From assembly GCF_026262505.1 (NCBI RefSeq), contig NC_067208.1, positions 6,953,962 through 7,017,961 on the forward strand: DNA of 64,000 nt, written 5' to 3'. The translations under genes and the position numbers were made by a program. The notes below the pieces were generated by a model. That model searched no databases and was not told the DNA's origin. It was given only the letters and a program-made list of their open reading frames with translations. This stretch comes from Trichomonas vaginalis G3 (taxonomy: Eukaryota > Parabasalia > Trichomonadida > Trichomonadidae). Of the stretch, positions 44,372 to 55,555 are shown piece by piece (position 1 is the stretch's first letter; each line of letters opens with the position of its first letter).

Positions 44372-45295
44372 AATATTAAAATTAAAAATTTTTGAAAATC
44401 GATATACGGAGTTTGAATTTTCACAAATTTCGATTCAAGAAATTAACACAAAGTACGATTATGGCAAAAACGATTCCACGAAAATTTTGCCAAAATTATC
44501 AAATTTGAATTTATCGTCTTAACACTATTAATATATTAGTGAGTAGTATGACTTGTAAAAAGAATCATATATAGGTTTAAAAGCAATTTATAACAAATAA
44601 TATGAAATTATTGCAAACATATTGAATAATAATCTATTTTAAGTATGTACTAGCAAAGAAAAATGTAATATACTTAGAATTATGCAGTATGAGTTCTCCA
44701 ATTTTTTTCAAAAATGAAAAAATGACATAAACAATATCGAATTGAATATTTAATAAATGTTTACGAAAAAAAACATTGAAAACTAATGTACTTCGGCTTG
44801 TATATTTAATAAATGTTTACATTGTTGGAAGAATATTTGAAAATATAAATTTACAATATATATTTCGCCAAAGTAATTTTTTAAACTCTCCAAAACTTAG
44901 TGATTTTTCATGTATATTTGATACTTGTGAATATTTTCTGGTCAAATGATAATGTTTCGGTATAATTTATTCTCAATGAAAATTAATACTAATCAAAAAG
45001 TTAGAATCCAGGCCTGAAACTTCGCTTAAATGATTGACTCAGATAATAGGTTTAAATGAGCCCAAAATGTATTTTTTTCAAAATTTTTGTTTTCAAGATT
45101 AATTTAAAAAAGTATACAATATGACGATACAAATTTTAATTTAAGCTTCAATAGATGCAATAGAATAGCATTCATGACAGATAATAATTCCGATTAATGA
45201 AATTTTTCCAATAAAATGTTTTGAACCAATAAAGTTGCATTAAATTCAAGAATACTAATATTGATGAATTATTCAACTTGTTTTGATGATTGTTT
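44372..45295. other. Intergenic, no gene seen
   Basis: AT-rich DNA. The phrase TATTTAATAAATGTTTAC occurs twice (about 44,747 and 44,803), a short local duplication. Nothing else was recognised. Confidence 0.55.
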
Positions 45296-45946
45296 TCAGT
45301 TAGTCACCGACATCTGAGCTAGAGTGAATTTGTTTAGGAGATTTTCAAAATATTCCTTATTGCCATAAAAATAAGGTGGTGTGCATGAAATTTCGCCAAA
45401 AAAGTACTCTTTTTCATCAAATACATGTTTATAGAATAATATCTTCTTAAATTCTGGGTCAATTTTATCTTGATATTTTTCCCAAATTAACTTAATCCCT
45501 GATTGAACGCAGATAAGAACATCAAAAGTATATTTAGTGAGATATACTATGCTTTCTTGGTGAATATCCTCCCAAGACCAAGAATTTTTGATTGCAAGCC
45601 TATATTTGAAAAAATTTTCGCGGAATGGTGTAATGTCTTTATAGGTTTTGTTAGAAATGTCGGCAAATGTATTTATACATTCAATTTTTTCTGCTTTTGA
45701 AAATTTGTCCAAATCTAAATATAAAATCATTCCTACATAAAATCGTTGGAAATGAGTATAAAATTTGTATATATCTCTTTTTGAAACAGTGAATTCGATA
45801 TCTCTAAAAGTGTTATGTGCTCCGAACATATCGCGGGGTATTGTTACAGACTTTTCAATTGGATATAAGCATTTAGCGCAAATACTAAGATATAGTTCCT
45901 CGTTTGCTTGGTTTGAACAGGTTAAATGATGATTATCAATGAGCAT
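45296..45946 (-). CDS. Unknown 216-residue host protein
   Basis: MLIDNHHLTCSNQANEELYL start. Four cysteines lie in the first 30 residues (TCS, ICAKC), then an aromatic-rich middle (YKFYTHFQRFYVGMILYLDL) and helical C-terminal half. It is related to the truncated paralogue at 44075-44371, so it belongs to a local two-member family. No known domain, signal peptide or membrane segment was recognised. Confidence 0.6.
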   Translation of the reverse strand: MLIDNHHLTCSNQANEELYLSICAKCLYPIEKSVTIPRDMFGAHNTFRDIEFTVSKRDIYKFYTHFQRFYVGMILYLDLDKFSKAEKIECINTFADISNKTYKDITPFRENFFKYRLAIKNSWSWEDIHQESIVYLTKYTFDVLICVQSGIKLIWEKYQDKIDPEFKKILFYKHVFDEKEYFFGEISCTPPYFYGNKEYFENLLNKFTLAQMSVTN

Positions 45947-46970
45947 TATAAAAAAAAGATCGATTATTTTGGATTCAAAAAGTTCAATAGGATTGTGTAA
46001 TAATTATCAACATCCTATAGCCTTCAAATGTATCACAAAAATTTTCTGTAACCATTTCTCTCAAATTTTTTGTAAAAAATTTAAGGATTCACTCAAACGA
46101 TATAGAGTATTCAATTTTTAAATAATTTACAAAATCAATAAATCCGTGTTTCCATAGTAAAATACTATAATAACCCCATTCGTTACTACATAGTGGTTTA
46201 TAATTTCTTTTTACAGACAAAATATCAACTTCTCACCTAATCATTTGCGACATAAAGTTAGAGATGTCATAAAAATTGAGAGAGTATGAAAGTGGTAAGT
46301 ACATACATTAATTTCTTCAAAAAAAGTCGTAAAAAATATATAGAGTGCACTTACCACATTCTGACATCTTTTCATATCATCAATATATGACTTATTATAA
46401 TACCAAACAAGTATAAAAGCTTTTATGGGGTCATACAATAACTTTTAAAGACCAAAAATATTAATTCTTCACCTTAGAAATTGGGTCATAAGAATTTGAA
46501 ATTACTAAACTTGAAATCATATTATTCGCGCTTGTCTCTCAAAATTTTAGGTAATTGAAAAGTTGACACATGAAGAATATGATTTCAAGTTTATATTTTC
46601 TTAATAACGTAACTGAAAAATAAGCCATATTTAAATGGTCAAGTCTTCTCCCGCTTTTGAGAACTTTTTCATGCAGAATTCACACCCATCATTGGCAAGG
46701 CTATTCAATTTTGAGAGCAGGTAAATAAGTAAAATATTTTCCAACTACGCTAAATTAAAAACAAAAATGAATGTAAAAGAACAATAAACTAAGATGAAAT
46801 GTTTAAAAGATGGTGAAAAGATAAAAGAAGGTGAAACTTTGATTAAACAATCAAATAAGCAATTAAAAAAACAAAATAAAGAGTTGGCCAAATAAAAAGA
46901 AGCCAACAAAACAAAGACACGAAGTCTTGTAACAGTTAAATAACAAAAAAAATAAAAATAAGCAGTGAAA
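45947..46970. other. Intergenic, no gene seen
   Basis: About 1 kb of AT-rich DNA between two minus-strand genes. It should include the promoter of the 45296 gene; the frames in it are low-complexity or antisense to the kinase. Confidence 0.55.
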
Positions 46971-48053
46971 TTAAGCAACAATTGGAACCAGTTGCACGCG
47001 AAGTGGACGAACTGGTGGTGAATTGGAGTATGGCTTGCTGCCGACGGAATTGTTGGCAACGTCGAGTGAATGTGTTTCCGCGAAGGAAATTTTTGGTAAA
47101 TTCGAGTAATCGGTTTCGTTTGGATCACTGAGGAATTGGGAGCACAAAGCTTCATCAACAGTGATCCTCTGGGATGGATTGTACTTGAGCATTCCGAGAA
47201 TTAAAGGAATCGCTTCAGCTGACTCTCCAACGAGGCATTCGCTAAGAATTCCTTCTAAGGAGCGGTCACTGTCGCGAACCATGTTCAAGAGGTTGATGTT
47301 TGAGCATGAATTATTTGCAAAATCGTTTTCGTTTGGTTTTCCGAGGACAAAAACGATCGCAGCGAGTTGTGAGATATCTGAGGATGTTAGAGGACGGAAT
47401 AATGGTATTCCTGTAAGCATTTCGAATAAAATTGCACCAAGTGACCAAATATCAGAAGAATAATCGTATTGTGTGTTACCAAGGATGATCTCTGGTGCTC
47501 TGTAACCTGGTGTGACAACTCCGAGTGTTCGTTGGGAGTTGCCTTTTGTTAAATCACGAGATAAACCAAAATCACCAAGTTTTACAACGTTGTCACGTGT
47601 AATGAAGATGTTGGCTGGCTTGAGATCTCTATGGACGATGTTGAGATCATGACAAGCCTTGACTGCATTGAGAATTTGCTTGAAATAGCATTTTACAGTT
47701 TGTAATGGAAGGCCTTTAGTATTTCTTGAATGGATGAGGCCGTCAAGGTCAAATTCGCAGTAATCAAATACCATATAAGGCTCTTCCCCACTGTTTGAAC
47801 GAAAGATTTCTCTTAAATTGATAATATTCGGATGTTTTAAGGTCTGCAAGTTGGATGTTTCACGGTAGAAGGCCTGTGGCAATGCCTGGTTCTGGTTAAA
47901 GATGCGAACCTTCTTGATCGCAACTACTTCTCCGTTTGTTGGATCAATCGCCTTCATAACGTTACCGTAACATCCCTGACATATTTCTTCGATTGCGCGG
48001 TATTTCTCAAAGATAGAAACCCGATTCTGGCGAGGTCGAGTTGTTGGTAGTAT
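46971..48053 (-). CDS. CDK-like serine/threonine protein kinase (CMGC)
   Basis: The catalytic domain is complete: glycine loop ICQGCYGNV, VAIKKV lysine, HRDLKPANI catalytic loop, DFGLSRDL, TPGYRAPEIILG and a DIWSLGAILFEML helix. The first in-frame ATG is at 47957, which would cut off the glycine loop. The frame is open further upstream to 48053, where an ATA sits at the expected start just after a TTTTTTTTCAAC initiator-like stretch, so the start codon may have been lost or read as a non-ATG. A ~50-residue tail follows the kinase domain. Expected to phosphorylate Ser/Thr-Pro sites; substrates unknown. Confidence 0.85.
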   Translation of the reverse strand: MLPTTRPRQNRVSIFEKYRAIEEICQGCYGNVMKAIDPTNGEVVAIKKVRIFNQNQALPQAFYRETSNLQTLKHPNIINLREIFRSNSGEEPYMVFDYCEFDLDGLIHSRNTKGLPLQTVKCYFKQILNAVKACHDLNIVHRDLKPANIFITRDNVVKLGDFGLSRDLTKGNSQRTLGVVTPGYRAPEIILGNTQYDYSSDIWSLGAILFEMLTGIPLFRPLTSSDISQLAAIVFVLGKPNENDFANNSCSNINLLNMVRDSDRSLEGILSECLVGESAEAIPLILGMLKYNPSQRITVDEALCSQFLSDPNETDYSNLPKISFAETHSLDVANNSVGSKPYSNSPPVRPLRVQLVPIVA

Positions 48054-48316
48054 GTTGAAAAAAAACGAAAAAGAAAAAAATTGAAAAATAATCGTTTGAC
48101 TAAATAAACTATTGAATTAGAATTTTTAAAAGTGACATGCGACCACGTGAATAAATAAGAAAATTTTCTAAAGTTTGGATGTGAAAATCTATAAGCACAT
48201 GATTAAGACCAAGTTTCTTTCAAAATTTTGAAAACCGTAGAAAATCTCAGAAATTCAAGTTATGTGGTTTGGTATATTTGGTCTTTCCATTATATATATC
48301 ACTTAGTTTAAAAGAT

Positions 48317-49580
48317 AAATTTGTAATAAACAGAAATTCATCAAAAGTGACAGCTCTCAATTTTTTGACATTTGTAAATTCTAAATTGAATGAGAAAAAT
48401 GAAATAATACTAAGCATAATACAATATTCTAGATTTAATTATAATTAGGAAAAAGTTAGTTTTGAGAGTACTTTTCATAGGCATATAGAATGAAATCTTC
48501 TGAAAAATAATATCACATAAACTCATATTATTTTCTAATATATAACTATTTTATATAAAAATCAAATTCAATGATCTTAAAAGCGAAGGATAAACCTCAA
48601 AATTTACGAATATAATGAGTGAGAATATAATGCTTATCTATCATAAAACCATATGAAATATCAATTTTTGCTTTACGCCTAATTTTTGACGACAATTAGC
48701 AAAAAATGTTAAATGTTAACACTCAGTCCATTTGAATATGAAAAATAAAATTGACTTTGATTAAATGTTTTTATTTATCATGCAATTCTTCTTGCGACCA
48801 AAGATTTGAATAAAAGTTCAAAAAATAAGATAGCTTAAAAAATAATATACGGTAGTGTTTACTAATAGATGAATAGTATATAAATTCTATTAAAATGGAT
48901 TTGATCCAAAAAATATATAAAATTTGATCATAAATAAAATCGTTTTTAATTACTTCTTCATTTAAATTATAACAATTATTTTTGGTTTTATATTTTTTGG
49001 ATCAAATCCATTTTAATAGAATTTATATACTATTCATCTATTAGTAAACACTACCGTATATTATTTTTTAAGCTATCTTATTTTTTGAAATTTTATTCAA
49101 ATCTTTGGTCGCAAGAAGAATTGCATGATAAATAAAAACATTTAATCAAAGTCAATTTTATTTTTCATATTCAAATGGACTGAGTGTTAACATTTAACAT
49201 TTTTTGCTAATTGTCGTCAAAAATTAGGCGTAAAGCAAAAATTGATATTTCATATGGTTTTATGATAGATAAGCATTATATTCTCACTCATTATATTCGT
49301 AAATTTTGAGGTTTATCCTTCGCTTTTAAGATCATTGAATTTGATTTTTATATAAAATAGTTATATATTAGAAAATAATATGAGTTTATGTGATATTATT
49401 TTTCAGAAGATTTTGTGTTCTTCTTCAAAATTTTATTTTTTATTAAAAAGAATCTTTACAAAATATACATTTACTTTAATTAATATTTAAAAACGTGCTC
49501 TATCAAAAGTTCCAAAAATTCAATATTTTAGCTTTTCTGAGGTGTCACTTTTGATGAATTTCTGTTTACAACAAATTCAG
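48317..49580. repeat. ~1.26-kb palindrome (foldback-like element)
   Basis: Inner arms 48493-48917 and 48989-49413 (425 bp each) are nearly perfect inverted copies around a ~71-bp spacer. An outer 26-bp pair at 48327-48352 and 49543-49568 is also inverted, separated from the inner arms by unlike sequence of about 130-140 bp on each side. No coding content was seen. Probably a non-autonomous DNA transposon of foldback type, or an inverted duplication; no clear target duplication was found. Confidence 0.85.
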
Positions 49581-51132
49581 TCTTTCGATCCAAAAAAAAC
49601 ATGAATTTCAATAAAATTTCCAAAAAATTGAAGAATTAGTCAAAAGTTTATAAGCATATGATTGTAAATGATGAGTAATGACATATCTAAAAGGAAATAT
49701 TAGTTAACTCAATGATAATAAGAAACAAAATTTTCCTCTATCTTATCCAACAATATTTGTAGGAACTATCTTATAATATATGAATTATACAATAAAATTA
49801 TCTTTTTAAAATCGCACATATTGTCTTCAATGAATCAGAAAATTGATTCTAACAAATTTTTGAACCTTATTATTCCAAAAAAATCAAGAATTTTCAAAAA
49901 TGAAATAAAATATTACAAAAATGCTTAGGCATTTTACCAAAACTGAAAAATTTTGAAAAAATTAATCAAAGCAAATTGCTTTCTGAAAGCCATGGCAGCA
50001 TCGTGCAGTCAGAAAAATCTCGAAATTGAGATATTTTTATATCGAATTTCATCATTTACTCAACTAGGGTTTCCTATTGTGAGTTATTCAATACGTCAAT
50101 ATCTTAAAGTCAACAATCCTATCAACAATCATGCTTTATCAAAATTAAAATCCTTTCTACTATAAACTTGCTATTTACACCTTTCATTCAGCATCAAAAG
50201 CAAAAAATCAGAAGAACCCACCGATACAATTGGAGAATTATCAATCCTTATTTTGATTTAATCAAGAAACTTTACCATAAAAGATCAAAATGATTAACTT
50301 CATATGAGATCTGAATAAACAATCATAAGTGAACAGTCTCGTCGAAAATTACCGAAATATTTTAATGAAATAAACAAGTTATTTTATCTCCATGAATTCC
50401 AACTCTTCTACTATACGTATTTCATTTTCTTCTTAGATTGCAATTAAACACATACATTTTAAAGTAAAATGAGTATTATTTTAAAAATAGTTTTTATCTC
50501 AAAATTAAAAGGAAATCATTCTATGCCAGCACACACAATATTCCTATTCTCCCTATACAGAGTCTCTTGGACTCAAATTCGGTCATAAACCTTTTTTTTG
50601 AATTGGCAAATTTGGAGAAATGACGAATAAAAAATGTCACTTTTTTATTTAAAGACAAGACATTTTCATTTAGAGCTGGATCATAAATCAATAAGTCGTC
50701 TAATTTGCCAAATCGACCCTTGACAGAATCTATTTACTTGGCACTCACTTTTATTGTTCTTTTTCCAAGGAAATGAATTTCAAACGTTTATTGCATCAAG
50801 CAAATAAATTATCCCAACAAATGCTTTTACAAACGACTTTTCTCATATACGCCACTATCCAATTCAATCATATTGCTGTCTTGTGGAATTTTTCGAGTAT
50901 TTAATGACTTGGTTATCCCTCTAGAGATTTCTATTAAAGACAGCAATTTAAAACTTAGTTACATCAATTCGCTCGTTATTTATCCCATGAATTATGAATG
51001 TTAGAGATGATTTTTTCCAAGTAGAAGAAATTTACAGATACACGAGTTCAAACCCAAGAAGTAATACTCTCTTTAACTCCATACCTTCATTATGACTCGA
51101 AAAAAAATTTCAAAAAAATTCATCAATGAAAA
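49581..51132. other. Intergenic, no gene seen
   Basis: About 1.5 kb of AT-rich DNA. A 70-codon frame at 49953 lacks protein-like composition. No repeat was recognised. Confidence 0.5.
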
Positions 51133-51145
51133 AAATTTAAAAATT
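51133..51145 (-). terminator. Pol III T-run after tRNA-Cys
   Basis: On the minus strand the tRNA 3' end is followed by TGAATTTTTAAATTTTTTT, giving two T-runs suitable for RNA polymerase III termination. Confidence 0.7.
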
Positions 51146-51147
51146 CA

Positions 51148-51218
51148 GGGGCAGGCCGGAATCGAACCGACTACCCAGGGATCTGCAATCCCTTGCTCTA
51201 CCGGTGAGCTACTACCCC
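51148..51218 (-). tRNA. tRNA-Cys (GCA)
   Basis: A 71-nt cloverleaf on the minus strand. The acceptor pairs GGGGTAG with CTGCCCC; the D arm is GCTC...GAGC; the anticodon stem is AGGGA/TCCCT with loop TTGCAGA, anticodon GCA; the T arm is GTCGG-TTCGATT-CCGGC. The internal A and B boxes are present (GGTTCGATTCC). No intron. CCA is not encoded, as usual in eukaryotes. Confidence 0.97.
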
Positions 51219-51490
51219 AATTACATAAGATATCTTCTGGAAAAGCTCCAGAAAAGTTATTTTTCCAAAGTAATATTATCGAATTTCTAAAAAGTCAAAT
51301 TTTATACCATATCATTGTGCAATTTGAATAGTCATAGGTTATAACTAGAAATTATCTCTTTTTTATTTATATATCTTGAAATTTACAAATTTATAATTTT
51401 TTTATCTGAAGATATTTGTAGTTTTTAATGAATATAAAAAATCTATTCATAGAGTTAAATAGAAAAATGAGATTGTTCTTTTAAACTTTC

Positions 51491-52066
51491 CTATTTTAGA
51501 AATAAAAATTGTGCATATGCAAAGAATGGGAATGAAAAATAAGAGATCCGATTCCCAGAAATACATACCGACGTAAAATATCCGTATAGTTCAATACCAT
51601 AGAAAGATAATTCCATAGTTCCGCAGGTATCTTTTCCGGCGCTTGAAATTCTCAAATATTTCAGAATTCTTTCTTCTGGAAAAACATACTCTCTAATAGT
51701 ATCAATATCACAACCACAATTCTCTTCACTTTTTTTAGCACAAAAAGGAAGATTCGTATTCATGATATGCTTATAATTTTTACCATCCAATGATGATTCT
51801 ATTTTGCTCGCATTGAGATATCTCAAGTAAAGTCCATCCCTTATTTGAATCTTTCTAACGCTCACATATGTCTTTGGAAAAGACAATGTTAGAGTTTGAG
51901 TAGTAGTACCATAAGATACAAAAGCTCTTGATGAATTCCAATATAAAGCATTTGTACAATAAGCATCATAACCAAGAAAACTGGTAACATTAGAACTACT
52001 GCACGATATATATGCTTTTTCAAGTCCATTACTTTCTACAAGTGTTGACACAAGTTTTAATTTCAT
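51491..52066 (-). CDS. Discoidin/F5-8 type C-like protein
   Basis: 191 residues. The stretch LTLSFPKTYVSVRKIQIRDG, followed by SKIESSLDGKNYKHI and LKYLRISSAG, matches the layout of F5/8C (discoidin) domains that are common in trichomonad surface or secreted proteins and bind sugars. Six or more cysteines (CAKKSEENCGCD) suggest an extracellular, disulfide-bonded part. No signal peptide precedes it, so it may be a fragment or have an unconventional start. The hydrophobic C-terminus (FSFPFFAYAQFLFL) could be a membrane anchor. Confidence 0.5.
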   Translation of the reverse strand: MKLKLVSTLVESNGLEKAYISCSSSNVTSFLGYDAYCTNALYWNSSRAFVSYGTTTQTLTLSFPKTYVSVRKIQIRDGLYLRYLNASKIESSLDGKNYKHIMNTNLPFCAKKSEENCGCDIDTIREYVFPEERILKYLRISSAGKDTCGTMELSFYGIELYGYFTSVCISGNRISYFSFPFFAYAQFLFLK

Positions 52067-52332
52067 CTTTCAATTTGTGAATTTGATATTATGAGCATGA
52101 AATATTCCCATTTTCAAGCACTTTACCCTCAACATAAAGGCGAAACACATGATCAGTTTAGAAAATCATGTGAAATAGATTTCGGAAGGAAAAGCTTGAA
52201 AACAAATTTGTGAGTGTCAAGCCGCCGTATCACGCAATTTCATATTTGCTTTATTATCAATCTAATTAAAAATAAAATAACTTTTATTTTGAGAATTGTA
52301 AAATTTTTATTGAATTCATTATTTTCAAAAAA

Positions 52333-54141
52333 ATGGAATTAGAACCTATTCAAGAATTAGATGAAGAAAACTATGAAGAAGATATGGATGAAATGTCCAT
52401 GATGTCTACTCTTCAGAGATATCTCACAAATATCAGTGAAAGCACATACGATGAACTTGATTTGTACTTCCATTCAATTCCGTTATCACAGAATCCAGAT
52501 TTCTATCAACTTGTTATTGATGAAATCATTAGTGCATACTCAGTCAGACCTTGGAATTTGAAACTGCTTGCAAAATTATGTTATTCTATGAAGGACCATG
52601 AAGGATTTAAAGAGAATTTACTTGCAACTGTGTTCAAAGCAGAACTTGACTTCAGAAGAGTTGAAAATATGATCACTCGTGTTTGCCTTCTCAGAGAATG
52701 TTTCAATTTAAGATTGACTGACGTTAAAACGCTCGTTACATGCCTATCAAACTTCAAGCGCAACTATTCAAACCTTCCAGAAGAACTTTTCATTCTATTT
52801 ATTTACTTTGCTCCAGAAATTGAAAAGCATTACAACGAAATTTACAAAAATTTGATGGAATACTTCCGTATATTACATGCAAATTGCAGAGTTCCACAAG
52901 CCTACCAAATGTTTAAGAATTTCGAGCAACTTAAAGAAAATGATTGGCAAGGTCTTCATGATTGCATTGAATTTGCAGGCACAAGCGAGAGTATACAATA
53001 CGCAATACGTCATGACGATCTTGAAAAGTTCAAAAAAGTCTGTCCAAACGTAAATACTCGAATTCCAAAGAGTGCTTTTGAACAATGCGCAATTTCACAA
53101 TTCGTCATGGTTCCTCTTCAATACGCTACGCTATTCAACGCTACAAAGATCGTTGATTACATACTTACTCAAAATCCTGATATATTAAACACAGGACCAA
53201 TCAGCAGCGGCGATTTCTATGATGGCAGAGTCGAAGCTGTTTACGATGGCAAGGAAAGTCCGGAGTACGAACAAAGCATTGCCCTTGCATTTGCTTATAT
53301 CAGTAATCCGAAGTTAGCAATCCGCTACGAACAGATGAATTTCGGAATGGCCGCTGTAACCAAATACACAGCCGCCTTCAGAGCCAACTTTTCAGTTAAT
53401 TACGAAGAGACAGATAATTACGAATGTCTTTTTGCAGCCGTTCGAAACAACAACCTCGAAGCAGTTGTCAGTTATCACAACAGCGGCTGTGCCATGGATG
53501 TTCGGTCAGATAATAACATGCTTCCTGAGCATATTGCCGCTAGTTTAGGACATTCATTTATTTTGCAAGTTTTGATGAGTTTCTCCGACCAATCAATTTT
53601 CAATGTTGATGACGAGGAAGAAGAAGAAGCTGAGCCAGGAAAAGGACCAACATCTGAAGGTGATTATTTCGGAAGACTTCCAATACATCTTGCTTGCATC
53701 GCAGGACATTTCGATGTCGTTCAAGTTCTTGCGAAAATGAATGTTGATATTAATTCAGCTGATAACATGGGAAAGACATGTTTGTTGTTGGCTGCTGCTT
53801 CTGGACATACAGCAATTGTTGACTTCCTTCTGAAACAAGGTGCTGAACCTAATGCTAAAGACAGAGAGGGATTTACACCTCTTTTGGCTGCAGCACAGAA
53901 CGGAAGAACAGATTGCGTTAGTTTGTTGGTTAATTGGCCAAATGTTGATTGCACTGCAACTGCTGAGTTCGGAACAAACGCTTTGCATATCGCTGTACAA
54001 GGAAATTATTTAGATGCAGCTGAAGAACTACTTAAGTCAAAGAAATTCCCTCCAAACGGAAAGGATATGATTGGAAGAACTCCAGCGGATTTCGCAACTT
54101 CAAAAGAAATGTTAGATTTACTTGATCGATATTCTCAATAA
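52333..54141 (+). CDS. Ankyrin-repeat protein, 602 residues
   Basis: An acidic N-terminus (ELDEENYEEDMDEMSMMSTL), about 200 helical residues of the trichomonad ankyrin-protein type, a middle section with diverged repeats and a clear C-terminal ankyrin block from about residue 440: FGRLPIHLACIAGHFDVVQV, MGKTCLLLAAASGHTAIVDF, EGFTPLLAAAQNGRTDCVSL, FGTNALHIAVQGNYLDAAEE. An acidic insert (DDEEEEEAEPGKG) precedes that block. A scaffold role is expected. Full length; the ATG follows TTTTCAAAAAA. Confidence 0.88.
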   Translation: MELEPIQELDEENYEEDMDEMSMMSTLQRYLTNISESTYDELDLYFHSIPLSQNPDFYQLVIDEIISAYSVRPWNLKLLAKLCYSMKDHEGFKENLLATVFKAELDFRRVENMITRVCLLRECFNLRLTDVKTLVTCLSNFKRNYSNLPEELFILFIYFAPEIEKHYNEIYKNLMEYFRILHANCRVPQAYQMFKNFEQLKENDWQGLHDCIEFAGTSESIQYAIRHDDLEKFKKVCPNVNTRIPKSAFEQCAISQFVMVPLQYATLFNATKIVDYILTQNPDILNTGPISSGDFYDGRVEAVYDGKESPEYEQSIALAFAYISNPKLAIRYEQMNFGMAAVTKYTAAFRANFSVNYEETDNYECLFAAVRNNNLEAVVSYHNSGCAMDVRSDNNMLPEHIAASLGHSFILQVLMSFSDQSIFNVDDEEEEEAEPGKGPTSEGDYFGRLPIHLACIAGHFDVVQVLAKMNVDINSADNMGKTCLLLAAASGHTAIVDFLLKQGAEPNAKDREGFTPLLAAAQNGRTDCVSLLVNWPNVDCTATAEFGTNALHIAVQGNYLDAAEELLKSKKFPPNGKDMIGRTPADFATSKEMLDLLDRYSQ

Positions 54142-54244
54142 AGAAATAAAATTTAGAAAAGTTGTATAAACTCTTTTATAAATTTATCAGGCAATACAAA
54201 TTTTGCTTCATTTATAAGGAGATGGGAGAAATTTCTGAAAATTT

Positions 54245-55285
54245 TTGACATTTTTTTGTTATCAAAATCATTGTCTCAGTCTTCCTTTCAATAAAGATCA
54301 AGTACCGAAAGACATATGGGAAGAATACTACGGGACACCAACAGAAAATTATACAAATATCACAGATAACACAAAACCAACAATTTCTAAAAATTTCTTT
54401 TTACTTTCTTCAAATTTCATTAATTTTTCATCAAATGTCATTAATTGCGAAATCGATTCAATTAAATTACTACATTCGATATGTACTTATACTAATATTT
54501 CACGTAATGAAGGGGAAGGTGGCTGCATCTTCTTCAATGGTAGCAGTTCCATTGTTCAAGACCGATTTTGTTCTATTAGGTGTTACACGTCAGGCGATGG
54601 AAAGCATTCATACACGGATGTTAAAACATCCGCAAACAAAAATTTCGTCAACTTAAGTTCTCTCTATCAGTGCGGTCGCGATAACACCAGGGATTCCAGT
54701 ATATATCATAATTTTGGGATTAAAACTCTTATTTCTACAAATAACACTAAATCAAGGTGTAAACTCTTTGCAGGCTATCATTTTCTATTTGATCCAGTTA
54801 ATATTACCTTTTGTTGCTTCGTTTCTAATGATAACCATGAATCAAATCCATGTTGTATGGCTCATGTTGGAAATCTTGATTCATTTGTTAAAAAATCAAT
54901 CTTCAGAAATAACTCAGTTCAGTTTGAGGGTGCTTTTGCTGGTCTTGTTACATCTTCTTGGGAGTCAAATGTTACTATATCAGAGTGTATTTTCTTCGAA
55001 AATAGCGCAAAATATTCATTTGGTGCATTTGTTAATGGTATTCTTACAGTTATAAACTGTATCGGAGATTTGTCTTCAAATAGTACTTTCGATGGTACAG
55101 TTAATACAGAAAAAATGAACACAGATTCTATTAATCTTAGACTTTCTCTTCTTTCATTAGGTAAATGTGAAGCAGAAAACCCATTTTCATTTGAATTAAG
55201 CTTGTTTGTCAGTGAAAAGAAGAGAAAACTCTATTTTAGATTTAATTTTACCCTCATATTTTTATTTCTTTCAAAAAAGTCATAA
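54245..55285 (+). pseudogene. Pmp-like surface protein gene, 5'-incomplete
   Basis: About 340 residues with the repeated 'N.a...GGaf....s...i..C.F..N' style of trichomonad Pmp-like surface proteins: EGGCIFFNGSSS, FEGAFAGLVTSS, ISECIFFENSAKYSFGAFVN and VINCIGDL. Such proteins form an extracellular beta-helix and help adhesion to host cells. Here there is no ATG or signal peptide at the start, and the end is a hydrophobic segment (FRFNFTLIFLFL) and Lys/Ser, shorter than usual. So it is likely a decayed or partial family member. Confidence 0.55.
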
Positions 55286-55555
55286 AATTTTTGAATTATA
55301 TTCATCTGTACGTTATTTTTTTTCCCTGATTTATGAAGTCTGAACAGTATTTATTTAGCATTTATGAAAATATTGATTTTTTCTATCCAAATCATTGGGA
55401 TATAATAATAAACAAATCAAAATGACAGAGTGTGTAAGCATGAAAAAGATTTCAATCGTTTTGAAGTAATATTTTTAAATTTTCCAAAGGTAAAAGATAA
55501 AAATGTTTATAAAAAATATTTATTGACAAATTAATAAGAGCTATATGATTGTAGT

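Noticed and set aside
46745-47158. 137-codon minus-strand ORF
   Set aside because: It runs through low-complexity DNA and overlaps the kinase end in another frame.
48121-48140. An upstream exon for the kinase beginning ATGTCACTTTTA
   Set aside because: It reaches a stop after nine codons, and no trichomonad-type intron signals (GTATGT, ACTAACACACAG) were seen.
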